Shown here one piece after another: positions 22,145 through 33,600 of a stretch of DNA of 64,000 nucleotides. The notes under the pieces are model-generated. The model worked only from the letters and a program-made list of their open reading frames with translations. It was not told where the DNA came from and searched no databases. Numbering within the stretch: the first letter of the stretch is position 1; each line of letters opens with the position of its first letter. The position numbers and the translations under genes are program-made. This DNA comes from Tillandsia leiboldiana (Eukaryota; Streptophyta; Magnoliopsida; Poales; Bromeliaceae), in assembly GCA_029204045.2 (NCBI GenBank), contig JAQNDB010000244.1, positions 43,805 through 107,804 of the forward strand. The letters run 5' to 3'.

Positions 22145-25100
22145 TGTCACGCCCCGGGGGTTTTATTCAGCGGAAACAGTCAACGGAAGGAGGATTTGTT
22201 TTGCGTGTAAATTTTTATTTTTTTTTCCCTTCTTCCTCGGCGCATGCCCAAACCCGCCGCATACACAGATTCGCTCTGCAACCGGACAGAGTCTCCTCTG
22301 TATATGCACGGCATCGCGGCTAATACAATATCCAATCACAGTCGTTTATTCAATCACAACAGTTTCTAAACGTACATACACATACAGAACTGAATAACCC
22401 TCAAGGCCGATCAACTTGAAAGGATAAATCCACAGTTTTGAAAGCCATAAATCCACAGAGTTTTTAAAACAGTGCCCACACGACACTCAGGTTTTGAAAT
22501 CCGTTTTTAGAAATCAATAAATCCACAAGGTTTTGAAAACGGTGCCCACACGACACCCAGATTTTGAAAACGATTTTCGTAATTCTTTTTCTTTGTTTTT
22601 CTTTTTGAAAACGGCCAAACAACGAAAGGAAATAAAATCCAACATCCTCATAACTAGAGAGTAATATGCTGACATCCACACCGACCCCACGAGGGTATCG
22701 AGAACCACACAACAGCCTACTAATAGCAAATGAAATGCGAAGTAAAGGAGTAAATACAGTCTAGGGCCACCATGGACCCAGAAGCTCCTGTCTCGGCCTC
22801 ACCGTCCCCTAGCCCTCACCCCTGAAGGAACCTGTCACGGAGTGGGAAGTCAGCGACACGATAATAATAAGGACAGCAGGAAAAGTAATAAAGTCCAACC
22901 GTAAACTATCCGGAGCATCCACCCTCCCAAGACGGAACAATATAACACGGACCGCTGCATAACCAAATCCGGGCACCTGCCCCGGCACACCAACCGAGCA
23001 CCTACCTCGGTAACCTGCATGACCAAATCCGGGCACCTGCCCCGGCACACCAACCGAGCACCTACCTCGGTAAACCACGTCGAGCACCTACCCCGACGGG
23101 TCGCACCGCTCACACCTTGGCGCCTCAAACCCCCCACCTACGGGGGCCCCCACTACGTCACCTCGTGGGTTTACACGGGTCATAGACCACTTTTCCGGAA
23201 AAGCGCACCCTTTGCAGTGGCCAAACTGCGGGTGCGCGTGCTGCGGCCTCGAGCATAGTAACCAAGTACACCAGATAAAACCGATAGTAATGAACCATAA
23301 AGATCACCAAATATACAAAGTATAACTCAATAGCAAGGACCATAACGACTATCCACGTTAGCAAAGTTAAACGTATAATCAGAAGTAGTCGCAACCGTCC
23401 GAAGCCCGACGCTAAGTCTCAACATAAAAAAAACAACCCACCTCGAAGTCAGCCGAACGAACCCCCCGAATGTAGGCCGATCCCGAACTCCCGCTAGACT
23501 AGACTGGTGCTGAACTGCTGGGCCCTGAACAGAAACTGTAATCAGTAATAGACTCACACATACCCATCCCGACAACACTACAGCAATACAATGCTAACAC
23601 GGGGTAACTTAGCCGATTTACGAAACAAGGTCCGATTCCCGCTCAACGAGAGCCCACGGAACTCTAACAAAATGCCCAGTAGGTGTGAAAATGCTATCTA
23701 ACGACAGCCAGCAAGTCCCAACTGTATCTAGGTCCTTACTAGACTTTAAAATTCCATAAAAACACTAGTTCGAATAATGTTTCGATCCGTTCTCGAAATT
23801 CGAGAAACCAAAGACAACGCTATAAGTTTCAGCGCGTCCGTTTCGACGAGACGAAGCTCGTGCTCACTGACTTGGGTTCGCACGTGACCCGAGGGCAAAG
23901 TTGGCCCATGAACACTTAGGGCACAAAACACATCTTCACTACTTGATGCTATATACTTAATATAACTGAGTTATAACTGGAGCATCATGTATATAAACAA
24001 CTAAGAAGTGAGATGCTCACCTGAAACCTGCCGGGGACTGGCCGGAGAGATCGCCGGAGCAACACCTCAAATCAAGGTAAGCTCGGTTTGGGACAATTTG
24101 CACCAAACCAGGTTCAAACCTGGAACAAAGTTGAGCACAAGGTCAAGAACCCTTGCAGCAACTGGTTGGTTCGAGTCAGACCCATCGCCGGCGGCCGGAG
24201 GCGGCGGCGGCCGGAAAACACTCCACATAACCCATTTAAACATCAAGTTGAGGTAACTTAATTAAGCAAAGCCCACAGTCCAACTAACATGATAGGAAGC
24301 TAGTACTCAACACACAAGGCTTACCTGAGTGGATGGCCGGAGCCCGGAGGCGTCGGCGGCGGCCGGCGGTGGGGCTCGGGTTGCCTTACAGGTGGAACTA
24401 CAGAGAGTAGAACTCTCACGTTAGAAACTCCATGCAACATCATGTAAAGATTATAAACAACAATTCTAACCTGTCCGAGTGGTATTCCCGTGATTGGGAG
24501 CGACGTCGATCTCCGGCGGCGAAGCTCGGTGAAGAGAGAGAGAGAGCTCTAATGGCGGATTTCTTACCGGAGCACAAGAGGCCCTCCAACTTGCACCACA
24601 ATGCTTGTCTTGGTGCTATGGTGCTTGCCGAGGTGGTGGCCGGCGACCAGAGGCGACGGCGGCGGCGGACGGCGAAGATCAGCCGAAGTGCTCTTTGGCT
24701 CGGTTCTAGGGCAAGCTCGCAAGCCTCGGATTCTCAACCGATCATCACCGGACTTTGTGGAGATCCTGCAGTCGTCGAGAAGAAGAGATCTAACGTCTCT
24801 GATCTTGAGTTCAACGGTCGGATCCACCCCGAGACCGAGATCGGCTAAAACGCAAATTCCGGAAAGAAGAGGCTCCCGCCGGCAGCCGGGACGACGACGA
24901 CGGCTCAAACTTCACAGGCGCGATGCACTCGACGTCAGGAACACAATGAACACACTCTTGGGTCGATTAAAACGCAAAGATTACAACTTCTTTCCTCGTC
25001 GGAGAATCAAGGAGGAAGAAGACGACCCGCGGCGGCGCACGGCGGCGCCCGACGTTGGGTTCACCCTGGCTCGGTTGTGGCCACACGGAGGAACTCCCAG

Positions 25101-26096
25101 ACACGCTTGAAGCAACCCAACACCTCCCAGGTTGCTTCCTCCGCACACCACACCAAGAACCCGAGGCCTTTCCTTACTTCCTTGTGATTTTTCGGCGACA
25201 AGAAGGCGGCGGCCGGTGCGCTACCTCCGTGGAGTGCGGCAGAGGGAGTGGAGTCGTTGGAGCTGGCGGCTGTTGGGCTCAGGGCTGCGGGGTTAAGGGT
25301 TTAAGAAACCCTAACCCGATTAGTCTTTAAATAGTGTATTAGGCACAATATGCTATAAAGTCCCTCCACACTCGCTATTTGGACTAAAGTCCTTTAGTAA
25401 AAATACTCTTCTTACAGTTTAGTCCCACACTGTAAGTGGCACGCTTTTCGGAGCATAAAATATTGGGTTTTCTCACAAAATACCACAATTTTCACCGTAT
25501 TTCACGCTTTTCGAGGCATTTCGGTCGTCGAAACGAAAAATGGATTTTGCCACGACGTCCGGATCGACGAAACCTATCAGGTAGTGATTTTTGTTTTTCG
25601 ACGAAACGCCCGGATAAATTCTCGATCCATAATTACTGTCTAACTATACAGTTTTTCACGCTTTTTGAGACTCTAGGGTCGTCAAACATAGATTTTGTCT
25701 GCGCCATTGCGCTCGGATCGACAACGCCATTTAAATCGACTACCTGGATCGTCAGATTCGGACTCCAGACAGTCGATCGGCGACGTTGGCCAACGTGGGG
25801 AACCAAATCAAGGTGTTACTATTCAAAACACTATTCACTTAAGTCGCGGGCCTCACTAGTTTTCTTGCTGAATTCCGGACGATCCAACCGTCGGATCAGC
25901 AAACCGTCTATACCATTTCCACTCCATTCGATGAGACGGTCGCTCTGGCGACCTCAGATTTCCGAGATCAGACTCGGATCGGAAAGGCAGAAATTGTGCA
26001 TCGGAAACTGTGCAATTCGCGCACCGGTATGCAAATCACTAAGGTTTAGAACTGCTTCCTCGCCCGCAAACACACTTGAATTTCTCAAGTGCTACA
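22145..26096 (-). repeat. Element A 5' LTR (right copy)
   Basis: At 3,952 bp with intact ends (TGTCACGCC...GTGCTACA on plus) it is the complete copy. It is flanked on the right by GACTT of D's gag. It carries the U5 stem-loop at 22251-22315 and the telo-box hairpin with TATA-like box at 25290-25334. Confidence 0.92.
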
Positions 26097-27200
26097 GACT
26101 TGGTCTTCAATCAAGAGCGCGGGAATGGAAGTGACGGTGTTGACAGCTACGGAGGACCGGCTACGTTGACAACAGTCGCACGATGTGGCCAGGCAACTGC
26201 CAACGCTCACAGAAGACATGGAATACCAACGACACGGGTTACCCGCCTCCCGAGAAGCAGTCGACCGGGCCACTTCGGTAGAGCGGGAGTTGACCAATGC
26301 GCCGACCAGTAGGAGACCGGGAGCCGACCACCCAAGTATACGAAGGCGCGGCAAGGAACCAGAAGCACGCCGACGGAAGGACCGGAACCGAGGGAGACCG
26401 ACCAGACAACGTCTGCGGCGGAGTACACCGAGTAACCGACTATTCCTGGAAGCACGATCATTGCTTCGATGTGGCAAGCCGGGGCATCTTCGCTCTTACT
26501 GCCCCCTGAACCTGCTGGGGATAGCCCCTTCAGTGGTGCGACGCGGGTAAGAGGTCCCACGCAACGGCATGACGTAGGACACACTGCCCCGGATGAAGTA
26601 GTAGCAGAGACACTCTACCCTTAGTTGTCACTTTTCGAATATGACCTTTTTCGACATCTGGAGTACCCCACCTCTTCACCTCTTGCTTTACTACTTCTGC
26701 CCATAGTTAGTTAGGTTAGACCCCTTCGTAGTACGATGTCGGCCCAGACCCTTGGACGGCCCCTAGAAATGGATAGTTGTTTACCTTCCTACCCGCTGAG
26801 GTTGGGAAGGCTGTCATGTCTTTGAGACTTAGTAGTGAACCCTCGCCGAAGGTTTTTGATGTAATGCTAGGGAAGCCGTGCGCTATATGTGATGGGGCGC
26901 ATCGAGTGGCGATCTGCTCTTGGAGACACGACCACTGCTTTTGGTGCGGCAAGCCGGGCCACTCACGTTTCACATGCCCCCAGAAACCGGCTACCACTGC
27001 CCCGGCGCCGCAACCCAAAGAACCAGAGAATGCTGCAGCCCCCGACCCACAGAAGGGCCTACCCGGCAGTCAGCACATGACGGATTATGACGACACCAGG
27101 TCCCTACCCCGCCACGCCGTACGTCGCCGGCCCAAGGGTTGTGGACGGACTCCCCGAGCTGCCCCTGTGGAAGACGCGATGTCTCAGAATAAGTGACAGC
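26097..27200 (+). pseudogene. gag: Element D gag, C-terminal part with duplicated zinc-knuckle region
   Basis: Translation near 26260 gives VDRATSVEREL, matching VDRATAVERGF of E Gag, then a basic linker and a CCHC zinc knuckle at 26462-26502 broken by a 1-base deletion just after its first Cys and Phe. A second, intact knuckle CFWCGKPGHSRFTC lies at 26936-26977, preceded by its own CAICDGAHRVAIC motif. E has one such pair, so D carries a duplication. Between them (about 26580-26860) lies filler resembling that after the integrase domain. The frame is broken repeatedly. Gag knuckles bind the element's RNA. Confidence 0.75.
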
Positions 27201-27535
27201 AGGCAACTTCTGATTCCTCTCTGTTTAGGAGCACCGGTTCCACCTAAGCTTACAACCCTCGTCCGACCCTCTCTCTCTCTCTTGTCTTTTCCCTCCCCTA
27301 CTCCCTGACGTGCCTAGTACGGATTGGGGAGAGAAATCCTTAGGTATTAGTCGAACCCTCCCCGGCCTATGTGCGCGGGCGGGTTTCGGGGCATAAGAGA
27401 CCCCTATCGTCTTAGTGAGAGTTAAGGGTTAAATGGGCCCCACCCCTCACCTTATAATTAGGGGCCCAGGAGACCGATAGGTCGCGTGGGGCCACAGTAT
27501 AAGCTAGGTCCGACATCCCAGTCGTAAGGGAATTT
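27201..27535 (+). other. Element D degenerate protease-to-RT linker
   Basis: The interval between gag and RT should hold the aspartic protease. I see no DSG/DTG active site in any frame. It is low-complexity, stop-rich sequence. Confidence 0.5.
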
Positions 27536-29392
27536 TCGGATGTATTTCCGGAGGAACTCCCTGGGATGCCACCGGAACGAGAGGTCGACTTCCCTATTGA
27601 ACTACTCCCAGGCACTAAACCCATCACCAAAGCACCGTACAGGATGGCCTTCGTTGAGTTGAAGGAGCTCAAGGCACAACTGGAAGACCTTTTTGGACAA
27701 AGGCTTCATCAGACCAAGTGCGTCACCGTGGGGCGCGCCCGTCCTGTTTGTGAGGAAGAAGGACGGAAGCCTTCGCTTGTGTGTTGACTATCGGGAAATA
27801 AACAAGGTCACCATTAAGAATAAATACCCCCTGCCGAGGATCGGCGATCTGTTTGACCAGTTACAAGGGGCAACGGTATTTTCAAAGATTGACCTGCAGT
27901 CCGGCTACCATCAGCTCAGGGTTAAAGGTGAGGACATCCCCAAAACGGCCTTCCGGACTCGCTACGGCCACTACGAATTCACAGTAATGCCGTTCGGGCT
28001 CACTTATGCCCCAGTGGTATTCATGGACATGATGAATAGGGTGTTCAAACCCTTTCTAGATTTATTCCTAGTGGTCTTCATTGATGACATCCTCATCTAC
28101 TCCCATACGGATGGGGAGCATGATGAGCACCTACGTATAGTCCTTCAGACCCTCCAAGATCAGAAACTCTTTGCCAAACTCAAAAAGTGTGAGTTTTGGC
28201 TCCGCGAGGTGGACTTTTTGGGGCACATTATTTCGGTGTCTGGAATTGCTGTAGACCCGAGGAAGATAGACTCTGTAACGGATTGGCCCCGACCGACAAC
28301 AGTAACGGAGGTTCGAAGCTTCCTGGGTCTGGCAGGGTACTACAGGCGCTTCGTGGAAGGCTTCTCCAAAATAGCCACCCCCCTTGAATCATCTAACCCG
28401 AAAGGGAGAGAAATTTATCTGGACGGATCAGTGCCAAAGGAGCTTTGAGGAACTTAAGGATAGATTGACACGGGCCCCGATTCTCGCCTTACCGGAACTT
28501 GGGGAGGGCTATGAGGTTTACTGTGACGCGTCACGAAACGGTCTCGGAGGTGTGCTTATGCAACGGGGTAAGGTCGTAGCCTATGCGTCAAGGCAACTTA
28601 AGAAGTACGAGCGGAATTATCCCATGCACGACTTGGAGCTCGCAGCATTTGTGTTCGTCCTCAAGCTGTGGAGACACTATATGTATAGGACACACTGCAA
28701 CGTGTATTCCGATCATCAGAGTCTTAAGTTCCTTTTCACCCAGAAGGAGCTAAACTTGTGACAGAGGCGGTGGCTCGAGCTATTAAAAGACTACGACATG
28801 TCGATCCACTATCACCCGGGGAAGGCAAATGTGGTGGCCCGACGCCTTGAGCCGCAAGGGGCAGACAGAAGGAGCAGGGGTAAGTGCTATTACCCACCAG
28901 GACCGCCTGATTGCAGGATTTTCGCAATTGAGGCTAGAGGTGGTGCTAGCGGGCATGGTCGCTCAACTCTTGACCCTGGTGGTCAGACCCACCCTACTAG
29001 ACAGGATTTTGAAAGAACAACCGACTGATGGCCAGTTACAGCTTGTGCGAGACAGAATACCCGCTGACCAAGGGGGTGATTTCACCATAAGCTCTGACGG
29101 CACGATACGATTCCGAGGACGGATTTGCGTGCCTGACCTACCGGAACTCAAAGAGGAAATCCTGAGGGAAGCGCATACTGCCCCCTAAGCGGCGCATCCT
29201 GGGGGAACAAAGATGTACAAGGATATTAAGCAGACCTTCTGGTGGCCTAAGTTAAAGGGAGATGTGACCCGATTCGTGGCGCATTGCCTGGTGTGCCAAC
29301 AGGTGAAAGCGAAACATCAGCAACCGGCAGGGAAACAGACGCTTCGGCTTACGAGGGCAGTAATAGCAGGAAAGACCCCTTACGAAGAGTAA
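27536..29392 (+). pseudogene. pol: Element D pol: reverse transcriptase, RNase H, integrase zinc domain (frameshifted)
   Basis: Domains in order: the RT start with PPEREVDFPIELLPGTKPI (27566 on, frame 2); RT palm with FSKIDLQSGYHQLRV and FIDDILIYS (catalytic DD at 28083-28088, frame 3); RNase H with YCDASRNGLGG, LELAAFVF and YSDHQSLKFL (28384 on, frame 1); then SRKGQTEGAG, and the integrase HHCC domain with HPGGTKMYKD and CLVCQQ (frame 2, TAA at 29186). At least three frameshifts and stops (28759, 29186) break it. After QQPAG the integrase core is replaced by KQTLRLTRAVIAGKTPYEE and a stop; no DDE triad exists. The family role is copying the element's RNA to DNA and integrating it. Confidence 0.9.
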
Positions 29393-29819
29393 TGTTGGTC
29401 TCGACCCCAGGAGGACCCTTAGAAGTAAATACTTTGTACCTTCCTGCCCAATAAGGATGTGAAGACTTAGTTGTCTTATGTGTTGGCTATTTATTTGTGG
29501 GTTAAATAGTTCCAACTTCTTGCCTCGTGACAATAGGCCCGGGAGACTAATAAGTTGAGTTGGGTAAGCCCAATAAGTTGAGTGGGGCTGCGGTCCACAA
29601 TAGACCTAACGGCAAGAGGCCCAACAATAGACCCAACGTCCAGGTGGGTTGAGTCCGGTCAAGATCCGTGGCGTTGTGACAGTACGCCTTAAGTAAATTG
29701 GTTGTGTATTCCTAATAGCTCGAGCTTTTGGGATTAATGGTTGGCACCAACGATCCGACATTCGGGATCTTGGAGCGCGTAGGCCCGGTGGCATACCGGT
29801 AGGCCTGCCGCCAAACCTC
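29393..29819 (+). other. Filler in place of integrase core in element D
   Basis: About 430 bp without coding potential separate the integrase zinc domain from the C-terminal module. The same sequence follows the same point in E (46654-46985). Part of it (TACCTTCCTGCCC region, about 29440) also resembles 26740-26830 between D's two zinc knuckles. Confidence 0.7.
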
Positions 29820-29967
29820 GAAACGGAAACTGGCATGGGAGGAAAAGAAACTTCGCAACCGGACAATCCCCTACGTAAAGGTGCAAAGGAGTAACCATGA
29901 GGAGCGCGAGGCAACTTGGAGACTTGAGACGAAAATGAAAGAATGTTTCCCAGAATAGTTTAGCGAG
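29820..29967 (+). pseudogene. Element D integrase C-terminal module remnant
   Basis: Translation gives WEEKKLRNRTIPYVKVQ, SNHEEREATW and ETKMKECFPE, the C-terminal module of chromovirus integrases next to or forming the chromodomain-like region. The upstream half present in E (VHNV...EDLSFEEAP) is deleted here, and a TAG interrupts the end. Confidence 0.7.
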
Positions 29968-29980
29968 GGTTGAGTTTAAG

Positions 29981-30015
29981 TTCCGAGGATGAAACTTCTT
30001 ATAAAGTGTGAGTGG
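29981..30015 (+). other. Polypurine tract region of element D (degenerate)
   Basis: TTCCGAGGATGAAACTTCTT followed by ATAAAGTGTGAGTGG directly precedes the 3' LTR at 30016. It corresponds to the cleaner tract of E at 47361-47397. Confidence 0.7.
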
Positions 30016-30062
30016 TGTAATGACACGACTTTTTAGTAATATTTTACCCTCCTTCTAATAAA

Positions 30063-30067
30063 GTACC
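30063..30067. other. Target-site duplication of C, left copy (GTACC); right copy 41763-41767
   Basis: GTACC lies directly before TGTCACGCCCC at 30068 and again directly after TACATTACA at 41762. It defines C exactly. Confidence 0.93.
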
Positions 30068-30112
30068 TGTCACGCCCCGAGTCCGCCAATTTGTACGGTT
30101 CGGGTACGCCAA

Positions 30113-30149
30113 CAGACCCGCCAATCGGGTAAGACCTTTTCCTACCCGA
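30113..30149 (-). promoter_or_regulatory. U5 stem-loop and GGCGGGTCTG motif of C LTR
   Basis: On the minus strand TCGGGTA pairs with TACCCGA (30143-30149 with 30125-30131), and two bases later GGCGGGTCTG follows (30113-30122). The right LTR repeats it at 37109-37145. Confidence 0.6.
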
Positions 30150-31500
30150 AAGGAACGGTAACATCCATAATAACACTACAAGTATATGCGGAAGATCAAT
30201 ATCAGAGTACTAAAAATCAATAGAAATTTAAATTTTTGCAATAACTAAAGCGAAAATGGAAGCATACAAGAGTGAACCATAAAATTTAACTATTACACTA
30301 TACATCTCTGAACTTGCAATTAAAATTATTACAATTCCTTTACATAATTTCCTCACCATACATAGTTCACTCAAGAAATATAAAACGGGATACCTCTGCT
30401 AGACCCTCTAGGTCTCTATGCTGCTGGGCCCTTGCCCCTGTCGTATACCTCGCCGTCTGCCTCTGAACCGTCGCGATCGCTGCATCCATACCTGAACCTG
30501 TGGGGGGTGCACCCAAGGGGTGTGAGAACTCCTGACAGAGTTCCCAGTGGGTTCAACCACCGAGAAAAAGTGTCCTACACCACTTGGTCCAATGGAAGCA
30601 ATAATAATAGTGCTAGGAAACTAAAATCCTCGATATCAAATGCAGCTATGCAAAACAATATATCACTGTCTGTATATAATCATCGACCCAGCACTACTCT
30701 GTCTAGCCACACTAGGCTGCTAAGCACCAACTCGGCCACTATGCCACTATATACAGGGTTCAACTAACCCAGCCACCTTGGCCACTCTATCTTTCTCTTT
30801 TTTTCTTTACATTCTGGTGCTTTAGTTCAAGTTAACCCTCGGAAATTCTTATCCAACGGGCCCCAGCCCGGTAGTCCTGCTATCATAAGATAAGATTTCT
30901 AAGGTTGCCGATAACACCCGCAAGTGTTACCCCGTCCTACGGAAGAAACGTCCCGAACGGGTCTCTACCCGGGAGAGGGGCACTGCCAACTGCTCCAACT
31001 TGGGCCGCGTTTCACTCCGTAGGTCCGCCCATTTTATCTTTATCTTTTCTTTTGCCTTTAGCTCTTTGCTTTGCCTTTACTTGGGAAGCTGAGTCTTGCT
31101 CACACACTTCCCCCGGGAGTGACATATGCTCAACCCTCCAGTTGGCAACTTAGCTTTAATTCTTTAATTCACTTGGGAGTGACATATGCTCAACCCTCCC
31201 AAGGGCCATTTAGGCTTTTCTTTTACAGGGTCTGAGGGTTCCAAAAGACGAATGCCTACAACCCCTATCAAACAAGAACAGGTTGTAGCATCGCCTCCCG
31301 TAGTGCTCGGCCCAATACATTTTATCTTATCCTTTTTACCTTTCATTAATCGTTCTCTTTCTTTAACCATTCTCTTTACACTTTATGTTCAGATGAGTTT
31401 AAGGCACCTTGGCACTCATCCACCCGGGAGTGACATATGCTCAACCCTCCCGTTAGCATTCATGCCTCAATGCTTCTCTTTTACTTTTCTCTTTTTTTTC

Positions 31501-31652
31501 AAGCAATTTGCTTGTCTTGATCATTAATCACTTTTAGCTCGCTCTCGAGCAATTTGCTTGTCTTGATCATTAATCACTTTTAGCTCGCTCTCGAGCAATT
31601 TGCTTGTCTTGATCATTAATCACTTTTAGCTCGCTCTCGAGCAATTTGCTTA
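31501..31652 (-). repeat. 46-bp tandem repeat in C 3' LTR, three copies plus partial
   Basis: Units start at 31501, 31547 and 31593, each containing AGCAATTTGCTTGTCTTGAT. The right LTR (38497-38602) has two units plus the partial one, so one unit was gained or lost after or during insertion. Confidence 0.92.
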
Positions 31653-33096
31653 TCTTTCTTATTAGCCACTTTAGCTTTCACTTAAGCTTTATTTCCTTTA
31701 TCCTAAGTTCTTTACTCTAGGATAATTTGGGTGTCTATAACACCAATTTAAGTTTGAACAATTTACTCATTCACATTTCCACTTATTTTGCCACTTGGCA
31801 ATGTCTTAAGTTTCCTGACCACTTTATACTTTTCTTACTTGTTCTCAATTCACAACCCTAAACTTCAATTACCCTTAAGGTTGCACTATATCACTGCACT
31901 ATGTCACTAGGACACTAGTTACTTTCAATCTTATCTAACTTAAGAGTTTATTAATCCTATTTCCATTTTCTCTTCCTTTCATGTCTCCACATTTGATCAT
32001 TTTCCATTTTCCTTATTTAACTCAAATTGTAGTTAAACTAATTGATCCATTTACCCAGACTTCCTATGACTTCCTGGGGGTTACCTTAATTAATTCTCTA
32101 ACTTGGGAATCTAATTTTCCCTTTTTCCTGATTCCTTACTGAATCCTAGAGTTTTACTAACTCTATTTTTCTGTTCCATGTTTAACCTAGGGTTGCATTA
32201 ACTCTATCTCCTCATTAGAGTTTAACCCTATTAGTTCCTCTTAGGTTCCTTTACCTAAGTTCCATAACTTGTTTAACCTAGAGTTCTCTGACTCTATGTT
32301 TAACACTCTAGTCCCAACCTTAGGTTATGTTCCTAAGATAATGCCACTCGTCGATCTAGGTATATCTCCTAGGTCATCATGCCACTCGTTAAACCTAAAT
32401 CTAGGTTTTCTCCTAGTCTTACTACCAACATATTCTTTTCCCTTATGTCTCACATGATTCCTAGGGTTAGACCCTAACATTGTCACAATCATAAATAGCT
32501 AATTATTTTCATGCATGCAATTATTTTCATCTCCAGAACAAAATAATATATATTTTTCTATGCATGCCATTACTATCATGATTCCCTAACGCCTCTAACA
32601 GGCTACTATCATGCTTCTGGATCGAAAAGCAAAGGAGCAAGGGGAGAGATCACCCAATTTCGGCAGAATCCCCCACCTCGATGTGTTTTTTCGGTCCTTG
32701 AAGGAAACAAGTTCCACTCTTTCGGTCTCCGACTTTTTCCTAAATTGTAAGGAAAGAAAATCATGAACAATTGATTCTCATGATTTGTTTCTAAATCCAT
32801 AAACATTTCAAAACTAAAATCCCCTTTTTGACAACTTAGCGGAAAAATCCCTATTTGGACATTTTTCCATCAAAAGGCTAAATTTTTATCGGTTCATAAA
32901 AATGGGAGGAGAATAGTCATCCCATGGCATATTGCCAAAAAGAAACTTGCTCAACTCGATCCGGGGTCAAAACGCTCTCAAGAATTCGAGAAAAGCTCAA
33001 TTTGAGCAATTTCCCCCAATTCACCGATTTTGCATTTGGCAAATCGAGAAATTGCATTTTTTTTGCATTGGAGAAAAGAGAAGAGAGAAAATTTTT

Positions 33097-33228
33097 TATC
33101 TTTCTTCTTTTCTTCCTTTCTTTCCTTTCTTTTCTTTCTTCCTTTTCTTTTCTTTTCTTTCCTTTCTTTTCTTTCTTCCTTTTCTTTTCTTTTCTTTCCT
33201 TTCTTTTCTTTCTTTCTTTTTTTTTTGT
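33097..33228. repeat. Polypyrimidine tract (TTTCTTTTC-type) in C LTR
   Basis: About 130 bp of almost pure C/T with TTTCTTTTCTTTCC words; the right copy is at about 40050-40178. It creates long low-complexity Lys/Arg/Glu or Phe/Ser/Leu frames that are not genes. Confidence 0.9.
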
Positions 33229-33237
33229 ATGGTCCCC

Positions 33238-33600
33238 TGCTGCTGGGCAGCCAAGGCAGCTGCTGCTGCATATAGCAGCAGCAGCTGCAGCCATTGCTGC
33301 AGCTTGGCAGCTGCATATGCAGCTGCCAGGCAGCTTAGGCAGCTGCTGCTGCTTTTAGCAGCAGCAGCTGCAGCTAATGCTGCTGCTTGGCAGCTGCTTA
33401 TGCAGCTGCCTAGCAGCAGCCAATGCAGCTGTGATTGAAGCTTGGGCAGCTGCTTGATGCAGCCGCCCCAGGGGAGCTGTCCCCCACCCCTGCGCAGCAG
33501 CCCCAGGGCAGCTGCTGCTGCATGTAGCAGCAGCAGTTGGCATGGCTGCTGCTGGCAGCAGCTGCCATTGATGCAGCTGCTGCTACCAGCAGCAATGCCG
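33238..33600. repeat. CAGCTG/GCAGC-rich self-complementary block in C LTR
   Basis: The palindrome CAGCTG or its near form recurs at very short intervals, with GCAGCTGCTGCTGCATATAG beside TAGCAGCAGCAGCTGC. Many overlapping inverted repeats allow long hairpins. The right copy is at about 40188-40550. Confidence 0.8.

Larger units (their letters stand above)
4670..26096 (-). mobile_element. Element A: LARD-like non-autonomous LTR retrotransposon
   Basis: The LTRs are 3.9 kb (4670-8575 and 22145-26096). The internal region is about 2.4 kb once B is removed (8576-10187 plus 21371-22144). On the minus strand the PBS is at 22125-22136 and the PPT at 8583-8614, giving the orientation. No gag or pol frame is recognisable, so proteins must come from another element. 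Leader and U5 match the E/D lineage, which suggests A is a deletion derivative of that chromovirus family. The right flank lies inside D's gag; the left junction is rearranged. Confidence 0.85.

Noticed and set aside
26097..26101. GACTT at A's right flank compared with GACTT at 4641-4645 as a possible TSD
   Set aside because: The left copy is 24 bp away from A's start and belongs to the native D LTR sequence, so it is a chance match.
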